Below are positions 45,824 to 57,293 of a stretch of DNA of 64,000 bases, piece by piece (positions within the stretch are counted from its first letter, which is position 1; each line of letters opens with the position of its first letter). The stretch comes from Penicillus capitatus (Eukaryota > Chlorophyta), in assembly GCA_965649825.1 (NCBI GenBank), contig OZ287701.1, forward strand, positions 62,001 to 126,000. Direction: 5' to 3'. A model generated the notes under the pieces. It was given only the letters and a program-made list of their open reading frames with translations. It did not search any database and was not told the DNA's origin. The translations under genes and the position numbers were made by a program.

Positions 45824-48800
45824 ATGCGGCGCCCTCTTTCTCGTCTACGACTCTGCTTTCTGTGTGCTTTTCTTGCACAAGGAGGTGGAATACTACGCGC
45901 AGTCCAAAGCGCCTCACTGCGCCCGTCAGATGTCGGGTCTACGAGCGGCGGTACGTTACCGTCGACATCGTCGCGACTTTATGGTCTTGCGGGTTTGGTT
46001 CTCTAGACCACACGGTCAGGAAACAGCTTCCCACCTTCGCTGCAACACGTCCAAACTTCTTGACGAAACACGTCGAAAATGTACTCCTCGAACATGCCTC
46101 GCGTCGAGGGCATTAACAACTTTTTCGCTTGTAGACGGTAAACGAAGCACGGTCCCTGCAGTCTGGCGCGTCTGTCCATGAGAACGCGGCAGGTCAGGCC
46201 TCCTTTATCTGCCGTGTACATCGCTGGAGCCGAGAGGTTTCTGCCGTGCTGTAGGTTACAATTGTGACGTGACAAGTGAAACCAGAGATCGATACATATC
46301 ACGTGACGGTCAGACATGGCTCATTACCGACGCCGTCCTTGAAGAAATCGGCAACGACTTGCAGAAAATTGTTAACTGCACCAATGAGGGCGATGTAATC
46401 CTCTTCGATGTGACCGAGGTCGTCCAACCAGTTTCGCTGGTCATTATTCCGTGGCGTCTGACGCTCTCCTCACACATTGTTGAGTCTCACTCCAACGGCG
46501 ACGACTCTTCGAGTTCAAGGGCAAGGACAAGATTCACGTGTCCTCGGACGAACGCCGGCCTCTTTCTTGTGCGGTAAGGCCGCATCAAAGGAAAACGTCA
46601 CCTCACTCTCCCACTGTAGAGCCAAAAGCGTCACGTTCACTGATCTCGTATTTGAGGGGTGCACCATCGAAGGCACAGATGAAGTCCGGTCGATCGTCGA
46701 AGTCTCGCAATGTGGAGATCAAAACAGCGCAGGGCTCGTGGCTCTGCACCGCGTTACGCTACGCAAGAATACACTGATCTCAGCTTCAGGGATTCGTATG
46801 TCCGCGTCGTCGGGTTCTGAATTGGAGATGATTGACGTTGAGATCGCGGACAACATCTGCTCGGGCGACGGGTGTGGAGTCCTCCTTGCAAACAAGAGCA
46901 GTTTAAACAACTGCACTGTGTCCCGAAACAGAGTCGCAGAATCTGACGAGCAACAGTCATCAATACTATATGCTCTGGCGTCATCCAATACCACGATGAA
47001 CGGATTCGTGGCCAACAAAAACGATCTCACTGTCCTCCGAGTTCAAGACGCCGTCATTTTTTTGTCGAATGCGGCCTTCAATCGGAATTCCCTGGAAAAG
47101 AAAACAGCCAAAAATACGAAGACCTCCTGTGTCCATTTACTCGAGTCGTTAGCCGCAATGCACAGATGGGCTTTCACTTCTAATGAAGTCGTCGACGGGT
47201 CCGTCGTTTTCGCCGAATGGTCGAACATCTCTATGCTTGATTCGGCTTTCCAGAAGAACGTCGCCGTCAGCAACGGTAGTTGTCTTTACTCGAAAAACTC
47301 CAAAGTGACGCTGGTGAACGTCACGGCGATCAAGAACAGCGCGAGGTCCCGTGGCGGATTCATGTACGTAGAGAGCTCGAACGTGACGCTGGAGAACGCC
47401 ACGGCGATCAAGAACAGGGCGTATTTTTTTGGCGGATTCATGTACGTAGAGAGCTCGAACGTGACGCTGGAGAACGCCACGGCGATCAACAACAGCGCGT
47501 ATTTCTTTGGCGAATTCATGAGAGTAGAGAGCTCGAACGTGAAGATGAAGAACGCCACGGCGATCAACAACGGTGCATGGAATGGCGGATTCATGAGAGT
47601 AGAGAGCTCGAACGTGAGGCTAGAAAATGCCATGGCGACCAATAACAGCGCGGGTTTTAGTGGCGGATTCATGCACGCACGTAGCTCGAACGTGAAGATG
47701 AAGAACGTCACGGCGATCAAGAACAACGCTTGGGACGAAGGCGGATTCATGCACGCTGCGAGCTCGAACGTGACGCTGGAGAACGCCACGGCGATCAACA
47801 ACAGCGTTAAGTACGATGGCGGATTCATGAACGTAGAGAGCTCGCACGTGACGCTGGAGAACGTCACGGCGATCAAGAACAGCGTGGATTCCACTGGCGG
47901 ATTCATGAGAGTAGAGAGCTCGAACGTGAAGATGAAGAACGCCACGGCGATCAACAACAGTGCACTGAATGGAGGATTCGTGCACGTAGAGAGCTCGAAC
48001 GTGACGCTGGAGAACGCCACGGCGATCAACAACAGCGCGAGGTCCCGTGGCGGATTCATGAGAGTAGAGAGCTCGAACATGACGCTGGAGAACGCCACGG
48101 CGATCAAGAACAGTGCATCGAATGGCGGATTCGTGCACGTAGAGAACTCCAAAGTGACGCTGGAGAACGCCACGGCGATCAACAACAGTGCATGGATTGG
48201 CGGATTCATTTACGCAGAGAGATCGAACGTGACGCTGGAGAACGCCACGGCGATCAAGAACAGCGCGGATTCCAGTGGCGGATTCATGTACGCAGAGAAA
48301 TCAGAGGTTCGGCTAAGTCATACAGTTGCAGCATCCAACGGCGCTCGAGATGTCGGCGGATTCATGTCTGCGATAGATTCCACAGTGACCATGGATCACG
48401 CGAATGCAACTAGTAACACTGCGCGCAATGGGGGATTTATGTCCGCAAAGCAGTCAAGTGCGACGTTGGAGCATACGAACGCGGTCAGCAACACCGCAGA
48501 AGACGGCGGCGGGTTCATTTACTCAGAACAATCAACAATATCCGTGGTGGACATGAAAGCGACGAACGGCAGTTCTAAATATGGCGGCTTAATCTTTGCT
48601 CGGAATTCCACCCAAAGAGTTGCACAGTCGCAGTGGTACTCGAGCATGTCGACGGCCGCTGGCGGGTTTGCAGCGGCAACGAATAGAAGCTCGATCTTCA
48701 TAAACGACTCCACTCTTGTTGAAGGAAAGTCCAAAGACGGCGGAGCGATCTGGTTGAAGAACTCTCGCTTAGCAGCTCGCAATCTGTCCATAGCTCACTG

Positions 48801-51548
48801 TGAGGCCGACGATGGTGGTGGCGTGATGGGCATCGATTTTTCAACCTTCCTTTGTGCCGACTGCGCACTTCACAACAACACGGCGAAAGAAAGAAACGGC
48901 GGTGGAGTCTTCATCGATGTCGACCGCGAGCAGACTCTGACTTTGCAGTTCATTCGAAGCACCTTCACGAACAACGTCGCCAAGCTGGGAGGTAAGCGCT
49001 TTTTTCGCGTGGATAAAACAATACTAACAATCACTTGTAGGTGGACTCGTCTTCCTGTCAACTAAGAGTAATGAAGAATACACGACAAACGGCACCGGCT
49101 ATCCCTTCATGGTCCTGGCGGATACGCAATTTTCGGGCAATGAAGCAAGAGTTGCGGGAGGAGGCGTTTTCGCTGCCTACTCGGAAGCTATCCGCTTTCG
49201 TTGCTCTGATGTTCCGCCAGATGAAGGTTTGGAGTTTTACTCAGAGAAGGAGTGGAGAGCCTTGAGTCTGCTCAAATCTGCCGATGACATCTGCCCGTCT
49301 TGGAAGCACAATCGCGGGAAAAAGAGTGGACCCGATGTCGGGACATATGCCGTAGCTGCACGAATGACCGTGGAAGACGCGAATAGATCCGTTTATGAGA
49401 GTGGCGAGGAGTGGGTGATAGAGGGATATCGCGCTGGCGAAGACCTGCCTACAATGGAGGTGGAGCTTATAGATGGTCTGAATCAGAGACCTGCAACATT
49501 CCACCGCCCAGTCAGTGCCAACTTGTCTTCGTCATCTGCTCAATTCCTTGTTGGATCGATCGTCATCCCTATTGATCCCGGGAATTGTGCTTTTCGATCC
49601 ATCAACAGCTTCGTCCCTCCAGGAGAATACAGGCTGGGTATCCATTTTGGCGAGAAGTTGATCGGGAGCATCGGGATCACTGTGAAAGTCCGAAACTGCT
49701 CAGTCGGCGAAAGCGTGTCGACTGGAGAGCTTTGCACGGACTGCAGCAGCACGACATTCAACTTCAAACTCTCAGCCAACTATTGCCTGCCGTGCCCGGA
49801 GAATGGCGACTGCACTTCTCGGGTGGTCACGCCAAATGAAGGCTACTGGCATCAGATGCCGTGCTCCGTCCACTTGCACAGATGCCTTCCAGCCTCCGCC
49901 TGCGAATCCGAAGATCGATCCAAGAAGCTGACAGATGCAGTCAGCAATGTCACGAGCTGCGATTTCGATGAAGCGTGGATCGAGGACTACACACAGGCTC
50001 AGTGTGCGGAGGTAAGCCACACAGTGGCTTGACTCTTCAGAAATCCGAATTCTCTGATTCGTTCTGCAAGGGTAACGGCGGGCCGCTCTGCGGATCGTGC
50101 TTGAATGGTTTCGGCTCTGGCCTGTCCTCGGAGTGCAGAGAGTGCCTGAAGGGGTTCTTCAATACGATCTACATTCTCATGTCGGCTCTCTTTCTCTTGG
50201 GACTGACTGCCATCACGATCCACGGCACACTCAGCGCTCTGCGAGGAAACGCGCGGCAGATTCCAAGTCAGGGCGAGCCCTCGTCTTCGTCAGTGGGAGC
50301 GAGAGACTCTCCACTCCTCGAACAAGAAGTGGGCGCAGGATGCTTATTGTTGCACCACCCAAATCGTGCGTTTTAGGGTCAGGCGGATGACGGAGTGCCT
50401 GCGTCTGAGAAAGTCCTTGCCAAGTGGAGGGCTGTCGAAATGTTCAAGGTCTAAGCCAAACCTACTGTCTTTGTCTCACTTCATCTTTTTGCAGATCACT
50501 TTGAGCTACACCCAGGTTACTGTCCTGCTAGCTTCCCTTGAAGTTGGATGGGCTTTTTCTTTGATCGTCATGGCGGGAGTAGCAGGTGAGTCTAGAGTCC
50601 TCTCCGTGTCGCCTCTTGCCGACTGCTTTGCTGTTGCCAGAGTTTCTTGGCGGTCTCGCATCGGATGGCATTCGACGCTCTGTCGTGTGTCTGAGCTCGG
50701 AGCACCTGTTCTTGCACCCAACAGCCCTGGCACTTGTCGTTAACACATGCATCGTACCGTGTGCCGTGCTTCTCTTCTGGATCGTGTTCTGGGCGATGAA
50801 ATCGAAAAAGTCAGCGGACGACGGGCTTCAACGCTACCTGGCGAAGAGATGTATGTTGTCGCTCATGGTCATCTGGTACGTCACTCTCGTACCTGTGTTG
50901 AAGACCGCGTTGAGCGTCTTCCTCTGTGTCGACGTGCACGACTCGATGGACTTGGATAAGGTCGACGCGACGCACAAGTACTGGGCCGTCGACACGGCCC
51001 TCGAATGCTATCAAGGCGACCATTCGATACTCGTCTACGCCGTTGTCGTCTCTTTCGTGGGTCCAGTTTACGGCGGACTGCTCGTTCTCTTCGGTGCCTT
51101 CCTCGGAGTTTCGGTCAACCACCTTACCGACAAGCAAAGCTGGGGATACCAGACGACGGGATTCCTTTATCGCTCGTACAAGCTGGATCGTTGTCGTTAC
51201 TGGGAAGTCGCCATCATCGCGAGGAAGGCCGCCATCGCCTTTCTCGTGTTCTGCGCTCATCTCTTCGACAGCGCAGTGCCGATCACTGGCGTCGCGTGTA
51301 TCATCACACTCGCCATTGCGGCGCAGATTCTGGTGCTGCCTTACCGACATCTCTTTCAAGATCTCAATAGAATCGAAGTGGCATCCCTGCTCGTGTCGCT
51401 GATGACGACGTTGATCGCTTCAATGCTCAAGGACGAGAACTATCCGGAAAACTACACCCGCGACCTGCTCACGGTCGCGTGTCTTTTGCTGAACATCATC
51501 ACCTTTTCTGTTTTCGTATTCTACATTCTCAAGTTCACAGCCGAGTAA
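45824..51548 (+). CDS. Large surface protein: signal peptide, beta-helix repeats, Cys-rich stalk, multi-TM C-terminus
   Basis: Ten exons sum to 1766 residues: 45824-45950, 46007-46080, 46135-46213, 46255-46573, 46620-48991, 49041-50011, 50041-50328, 50377-50448, 50495-50585, 50641-51548. A signal peptide (RLRLCFLCAFLAQGGGILRA) leads into a parallel beta-helix region with about 25 units of SSNVTLENATAIKNSA-x(4,6)-GGFM type, full of NxT/NxS glycosylation sites, resembling Chlamydia Pmp repeats. A Cys-rich TNFR/ephrin-receptor-like block (CTDCSSTTF, YCLPCPENGDC, PLCGSCLNGFGSG) follows. The last 430 residues hold about eight membrane helices (for example TALALVVNTCIVPCAVLLFW). Such Pmp-plus-TM proteins are common in oomycetes and SAR algae; adhesion or cell-surface sensing is the likely role. 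The 50012-50040 intron is only 29 nt. Confidence 0.87.
47287..48300 (+). repeat. In-frame coding repeat array (57-69-bp units) in the surface protein
   Basis: About 16 near-identical units built on GAGAGCTCGAACGTGACGCT, GGAGAACGCCACGGCGATCA and a GGCGGATTCATG box. Unit lengths vary in steps of 3 bp, so the frame is kept. Units are almost identical in the middle (47.3-48.3 kb) and diverge at both edges, indicating recent expansion or gene conversion. Confidence 0.9.
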
Positions 51549-52265
51549 TTGAAGCACAGTCTCAGAGAGAAAGGAGAGCATTGCGCACCAGATGCCGGCG
51601 TATTCCTCATTCTGGTGCAGTGGATCGTCTACGAGATCAAACATCAAATTGCCAAGTTGCGGAAGATCCCCGTAGAGTCTGAGATTCCTGAGTACTCGGC
51701 CGTCGAGGGCTGAATAGAAGAAATAACTACACAACAAAGCTTTTTTCCTTTCCAAGCTGAGCTCCAAGACCGAGCTCAATGATTGAAGCTGTGACGTGAC
51801 TTTCTTGATGTTCTCTGCTATGAAATTGACACACAGGTTTGCACATCCTTTGAAGAGTGCTACTTGTTCTGCGAAACAGTTTTTTAAGTTAACGTGACGA
51901 AAATGCTGCCCCTCGCGTCGTCGGTGGAATTGGATGGAGACTTCAATATGACGCAGCCGCATTGCACCGCAAGCGGCATCATGAGGATGAAAGTCCCCAA
52001 CAAGATTGAATGCAAGTGTGTGTCTATACTCTCTGTTAAGGCAACGGCGGCAAAGGGCAACTACATACAGCGCTGTCGCATAATCTCTATTTAGGTTAAT
52101 GAAATGCAGCGCTCTATCCACGACTCGCGCAGCTACTATGAACCGTAGGAGCTCTTTGAAGTGTTCTGTGCTTGTTCTTGCTGCCAACGGTGTCTCGCAG
52201 TTGATCAGGAGCGACTTTTGCTCCGTGGACATCGAGGTCGCGATGTCGTCGATTCCGATGAGCAC
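51420..52265 (-). CDS. Unassigned 281-codon minus-strand frame overlapping the surface gene's 3' end
   Basis: An uninterrupted frame of 281 codons, long for chance at this base composition. The middle (LQSLSSVLELSLERKKALLCSY) and the N-terminal part (TSTEHFKELLRFIVAARVV) have ordinary protein composition. The last 43 codons are antisense to the coding end of the surface-protein gene, which is suspicious. No family is recognised. Either a real convergent gene ends near 51550 by splicing, or this is a fortuitous frame. Confidence 0.35.
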   Translation of the reverse strand: MLIGIDDIATSMSTEQKSLLINCETPLAARTSTEHFKELLRFIVAARVVDRALHFINLNRDYATALYVVALCRRCLNREYRHTLAFNLVGDFHPHDAACGAMRLRHIEVSIQFHRRREGQHFRHVNLKNCFAEQVALFKGCANLCVNFIAENIKKVTSQLQSLSSVLELSLERKKALLCSYFFYSALDGRVLRNLRLYGDLPQLGNLMFDLVDDPLHQNEEYAGIWCAMLSFLSETVLQLLGCELENVEYENRKGDDVQQKTRDREQVAGVVFRIVLVLEH

Positions 52266-53070
52266 AGCTTACATGCTTGTCGCGAAAGGCTCTAGAAGGC
52301 CATTGTGTACAGAATGGTTTTGAATATGAGAAACCTATGTGACGTCAGACGAGGTAGGTCAGTTCTGAGAGCGTCGTGAACAAACGTTTCTTAACAAACT
52401 ACATTTGTGGTGATCAAACAGATGTGTCAGTCTCCGTGGATGTTGTCCAGTTAAACATTGTCTACCAAGGCGATGATCAGAATCTAGTCGTTGCCCCAGT
52501 CAATTCAGCACTCTTCCCAATTCGTGAACAAATCTTTCTATTCCTCGCTGAAGCAGAGGCGATCTTTGTGATAAAACACTCTCCAAAGAGATCGCGTAAC
52601 AGACTGCGACAATACCTACCAGGCATGATCTGACAACGCTCCGAAGACGAACTGAACGCATAGAGCGAGCGCGAAGTCTGTTGATGCCGTGTTTGATACG
52701 AGAGTTAGAATTTTAGTCCACAACGATGCTGAGCATTACACAGTTCGACAGCATGATTGCAATGGAAATGTTCCAGATTGTTTCATGGCCGAGTGAACAA
52801 GAGAGACGAAATACGGTTCATGGAATCGCCCATATGTTCGTCCCGTGTCCACGCACAAAATGGCGATCATCAAACCTTGCAATGCAGTAGACCATCGTGC
52901 GACTGAACGAGCAAAACCCCTTTGGTTTCAAAAATTCATGACCGAGTGAACAGGCAAACGCAACGATCCAGGAAAACGCCGATGCGTGGCTACCGTGTCC
53001 ACAAACGAAAAAACAACAACCTCCGTGTTTGCAAATTGGTAACCCCCCGAAACAGAATTCAATTTTGAAT
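52266..53070. other. Intergenic stretch, no confident gene
   Basis: About 800 bases. An 85-codon plus frame (52376-52633) has no recognisable features. Nothing else is seen. Confidence 0.4.
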
Positions 53071-53718
53071 TCAGGTCGCCCAGAACGCACCCCGAAGTGC
53101 ATTACAGGTGCATTCACCTCCACTGTCATGCGTCAGAGATCTGCTGTTCCAGACTTGAGCATGGGCATAGAGAGGTTTTCCATGAAACGGAGATGGAAGT
53201 TTGAAGTCGACAGGCGCCTTGCCCGCTGGTCTGTACCAAATGGTATCGGTCAAATAGTCGATCTTGATAGCGATAGAATTCTTTGGACTAGAAGGATCAT
53301 CCACCAGCCTGTCGGTATATTTTCTGTTCCAGCCATACTTGTCCTTTATCTCGTCCCTTCCGTAGAATGCAGTCCAAGTATCGCTGTAGAAACCGACGCT
53401 CTTATCGTTAAAGCGGATACCACCGCCGTCAGCGCCACCAACGAAACTTGCGCCGATACCGCAGTGGACACAGTACGATACTTGAAACCATACGTCGTTT
53501 TCCAGCAAGTAACAGCTCTTGACGCTGTTGATATCATTATATCTGCCATCCGCTTTCAACGAGGTGGCAGTGCACGAATCGGCGACTGGGCTACCATAGT
53601 TCGACGTGTAGCTGTCGCAGTTGAAAGGAGTCGGGCAGCACTTCGCCGTCGAACTTGGCACGGTCGCCAACAGCAGAAAAAGTGCAGACAACAACGAGAT
53701 CTTCAAAGTTTTCTTCAT
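53071..53718 (-). CDS. Small secreted protein, possibly SPRY/lectin-like
   Basis: A single exon of 215 residues. It starts MKKTLKISLLSALFLLLATV, a textbook signal peptide ending ...STAKCC. The mature part is Cys-containing (CCPTPFNC, CYLLENDVWFQVSYCVHCG) and beta-rich (IRFNDKSVGFYSDTWTAFYG, IAIKIDYLTDTIWYRPAG, LYAHAQVWNS). The pattern of paired strands with FxxxPLYAHAQV resembles galactose-binding or SPRY-type beta-sandwiches, but I cannot name the family. The open frame continues upstream to 54078, but that part lacks features and crosses a direct repeat, so the internal Met is preferred. A secreted effector, adhesin or wall protein are possibilities. Confidence 0.7.
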   Translation of the reverse strand: MKKTLKISLLSALFLLLATVPSSTAKCCPTPFNCDSYTSNYGSPVADSCTATSLKADGRYNDINSVKSCYLLENDVWFQVSYCVHCGIGASFVGGADGGGIRFNDKSVGFYSDTWTAFYGRDEIKDKYGWNRKYTDRLVDDPSSPKNSIAIKIDYLTDTIWYRPAGKAPVDFKLPSPFHGKPLYAHAQVWNSRSLTHDSGGECTCNALRGAFWAT

Positions 53719-55204
53719 TGTAAGCGAGACTCTTTGTCTGATTTGCTCGGCAGCACCAAAGACAAACGACGTAAACGAGGAAAAGCGTTGTGGCTGTAAC
53801 GCACGCGCTTTTATATGCCACAGACAGGCAGCTGATCCGAATGGAACGTACAAACTCACAGCACGCAGCCACATATTTGCGAGGTAAGGGTTACTAAGAG
53901 ATGACGTAAACCAACTTTTTGCCAGAGAACGTGAAGCGAACATGAAACGACATACGTGTCCGTCGGCGCAAACAACGTTTTGCCAGAGAACCGGAAACGA
54001 ACAGGAAACAACATACGTGTCTGCCATGAAAAGAGGATGTCGTCTAGAGAAAGGAAGGAGGCGCGGCCGATATCCCATTCACGAGTTTGGTCGCGACAGT
54101 CAATTCTAACCATCTGCGAGGTCGAGGGAAGTCGAACTGCCCGATCCGAACCACGACTGCTTTCGAAACGCCCTCCCGTCGCGTCATGGAGAAAGCGATC
54201 TTGTGTCGACCGAGACACAAAACAAGCGTGCACAAGGTGAGCGACAAAGGGAGAACCTCTGTCGTCATCCGGAGTCCAACGTTTGTGTTTTTCTGAGCAA
54301 AGTAGGAGATCATGTCTTCTGACTTTTCTGATAGGGAGGCCGACAAAACTTCTGAGAAGGGCTTTTTTTCGAAGAAGATCTCTTTGTCAGATAGATGTCT
54401 ATCATTTTACGCAGCTTGTCGTGCAAGTTGTGTACGGCGTTAACTAGACGTGTGTACTACTTCTGTAGTCGATACCGAAAACAATGGAACGTACATCCCA
54501 TTACAGGTGTTTCCTGTTCTTTCTTTTTCCGAGCATCGACGACAATAGCATCGCAGCACTGTCAATCTGAACCGGTCGGTATTTCTGCTACTGTAAGGAA
54601 AGCCTCTGGAGCGCACTTTCATTTGATGCCTTGCATTGATTTCAGTCTCTTGCGATTTGACTTCGAACAACACTTCATGTTTACCAAGCTCATCCTGGAT
54701 GTTGTGAGGAGTAGTGGATTGGAGTAAAGGTGAAGGTAAACAAAACAGAAAAAAGATTAGAAGACCTTCAGTCGGTGAGCTAAAGAGCAGTGACCGTAAG
54801 AAACGATAGGTCAACAAGTCTGAAAGCCCTGACAGAGAGACGTGTTTCTTGCAGAGCGCCTTTCGTGTATCCAGCATTGCCGTAGGACTGGATTCCTCTA
54901 AGAATGCCCTCCATCGGAGAACAACGAACTGGCCATTGTCAAGTCATGTAATCGGATGCACTGGAGGAATTGCTCGTGTCTGTGATTTGCAAGAAACTCT
55001 CTATAGCTGTCACATCAAAAGCACTCTCATGTTTTAAGGCACCGGACTCCTGGCGCTAACGACGCCTTCAGATCAGATTTCTCTCCACACGGGCACTTGA
55101 TTCTGCTCCAAGATATCATTCGATAGAGGACATTGCTATCTCGGTCGTTCTTGCACCCCGTTAGACGATGGCATGAAATAGATGACATTAAGATAGCGCC
55201 GATG
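53719..55204. other. Gene-poor stretch upstream of the secreted-protein gene
   Basis: About 1.5 kb without a convincing gene. It carries a pair of 45-bp direct repeats near its start. Frames such as 54395-54727 (plus) and 54440-54877 (minus) show no family signature. Confidence 0.4.
53916..54021 (+). repeat. Two direct repeats of about 45 bp
   Basis: TTTTGCCAGAGAAC at 53917 recurs as TTTTGCCAGAGAAC at 53978, each followed by a related GAA-rich segment and ACATACGTGTC. The period is 61 bp. They lie about 200 bp upstream of the secreted-protein start on its 5' side, so a regulatory role is possible but unproven. Confidence 0.7.
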
Positions 55205-56298
55205 TCATTTTCTTCATCGCTTGAGCGTCTCTTTATCTTGTCTGCGCTTCGAATTCATTCATAACTTGGACTGTGCGTGCGAGAATCAAAGAGCACGTTC
55301 TGTGGCTATCACATCGCAGGCATTGTATCTGCAATGACGTCTTGTAAACGGCATGCTTGCGTCCTCCCTTTAGAAGTACTGTTACGGGGTTTTTCGATTG
55401 ACGTGACCTTGATTGGGTGACGAACACTACCACTCCACTTCCCTTTCTGTTAGGAATCTTGTAGACAACTTGTTATAAATAGACTCATAGCGTATGCGAA
55501 CGACGACGATAGAACATGCTCGGATGTGAACTTTGAGGACATGAGACATTTATAGTGTAAATGTCGCGTTAAAGTACTCAGGGAGGTTAAAGAATCCTAA
55601 CCATTGCCTCTAACAGTTGGGAATTGCATCGCGAGTTTGCATGCAACCGCTCTATTGTTATTCTGGAGGTTACAAGAAGGGTATCCATCCGTCACTTTCC
55701 GTGGCTCAGAGGCACTTCGGTTGTTATCGCGTGCAAAAGAATCGGGGTGGTTGTCCGCTTACGATTGGTAAAGCAACATCCTCACTTTCTTATCGACGTT
55801 TGCTCTGGAGCGAAAACATATACGGAAGTGCCTGTTTGCGTTTTGCATTTTAGCGCATAAGCACATACGACTCTATTTCAATCGCCTTCTACCTTATCTT
55901 CAAGTTTCGCGCAACTTGTCTGCAACGGCCGCCATTCGTCTTCGCGCACAGCTCGACAGCATCGCTAACGCACAATGGATGGTCGATTCGAATACTCCCA
56001 AATCGTCACGTCCGAGAAAAATAGCGGTTCCGTTGAGGTCAATCGCACCAAACTCAAGAACTTTATGGCTAAATGACGCATCTGACCAGTTTCGGCTGAA
56101 GAATGCTCAGCTATGGAGGCACGAAGATCTCTTCCAGAGCGAAATCTTCGTTATGGGAAGGCTCAAGTGGTAAACCACATCAGGCTTTCTTTCTCTGGAT
56201 GAATGCATGTTCAACAGGAGAGTGGTTTTCTGTCGAACCTTTCCTATGGAAGTCAGCCGCGAGAAATTTCTCGTCCAGCTTCTCTACTGCAATGCGAG

Positions 56299-56574
56299 TG
56301 TGAACGTCGACCTGTCGGCCGAGTCCGGACCGGATAGCGAGTCGCGCAGGGAACTCGTCAGCAATGTTATTTACATAACTTAGACGATACAGCAGAACAG
56401 TTCTGTTTAAATACCCCGGTCATTGGTCTGTCACGTCGTTACGTAAGCCTCTTCTCAGGCCTCTCGTCATGCGTTCTCCAGTGATATTCTGCTGGCGTGG
56501 CGCCACAAGGACGGTTGGCGCAATAGCAGCGTCCTCTCGCCAGAAGACCCGAGGCAACAGCGGGCACCTTCACA
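56299..56574. repeat. 5' LTR of the TRIM element
   Basis: A 276-bp long terminal repeat with TG...CA ends. It contains a TTTAAATA box (about 56406) that could serve as the element's promoter. Confidence 0.92.
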
Positions 56575-57017
56575 TGGGCGCACCCGCATTCCTGCTGACG
56601 CAAACTCCGAGGTACTCTCGCTTCACCGTTCTGCTGCTTCCCCTTGCAGCTCTGACACTGACAGGGTGAGCGGCGGCGGACAGCACAGGAGAAAACGCAG
56701 CGGAAGTCTTTGTCTCTCGCTGTCCCGAAGCACGGTCTTCAGTCTTCACGCACGGTCTTCAGTCTTCACGTCTCCCGAGGCGGTCAGCGAGTCCGACCTG
56801 CCCCCGACGCGGGGCAGCGCTCAGCGCCAGTCCCTCGGTTACGCACCACTCTGGGTCTCCGCTCAGACCCTGCGCTCGAACCCGCTCAAGCGCAGCGGAA
56901 GTCTTGAAATGCGGGCAGCGCGGCAGCGGACCCTTGGTGGACGGCGCAGAGGATGAAAACGAAAACGGCGCAGTGAGTCGGTGAAAGCCGCACTCACGTA
57001 GGCTCGCTCCGAAACCA

Positions 57018-57293
57018 TGTGAACGTCGACCTGTCGGCCGAGTCCGGACCGGATAGCGAGTCGCGCAGGGAACTCGTCAGCAATGTTATTTACATAACTT
57101 AGACGATACAGCAGAACAGTTCTGTTTAAATACCCCGGTCATTGGTCTGTCACGTCGTTACGTAAGCCTCTTCTCAGGCCTCTCGTCATGCGTTCTCCAG
57201 TGATATTCTGCTGGCGTGGCGCCACAAGGACGGTTGGCGCAATAGCAGCGTCCTCTCGCCAGAAGACCCGAGGCAACAGCGGGCACCTTCACA
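57018..57293. repeat. 3' LTR of the TRIM element
   Basis: The second 276-bp repeat. No differences from the 5' copy were seen on direct reading, which indicates a young insertion. Confidence 0.92.

Larger units (their letters stand above)
56299..57293. mobile_element. Non-autonomous LTR retrotransposon (TRIM), 995 bp
   Basis: Two 276-bp direct repeats (56299-56574 and 57018-57293) that I read as identical flank a 443-bp interior. Each repeat begins TGTGAACG and ends CTTCACA (TG...CA with a 6-bp inverted end). The element is bordered by a 5-bp target duplication, GCGAG, at 56294-56298 and 57294-57298. The interior starts TGGGCGCACCCGC right after the 5' LTR, in the place and with the TGG of a tRNA primer-binding site. 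No gag or pol is encoded; internal frames are Arg/Ser-rich and unrelated to retroelement proteins. A 20-bp direct repeat (GCACGGTCTTCAGTCTTCAC) lies inside. A clear polypurine tract is not visible beside the 3' LTR. Mobilisation would need a partner element elsewhere. Confidence 0.92.

Noticed and set aside
47286-48209. 307-codon minus-strand frame opposite the surface-protein repeats
   Set aside because: It is the antisense of the repeat array; hydrophobic repeats such as LLIAVAFSSVTFELS mirror the plus-strand codons, and the plus frame has a signal peptide, splice sites and the domain context.
56469-56956. Small plus-strand frames inside the LTR element as gag remnants
   Set aside because: They are Arg/Ser-rich, differ between frames and show no zinc knuckle, protease or polymerase motif.
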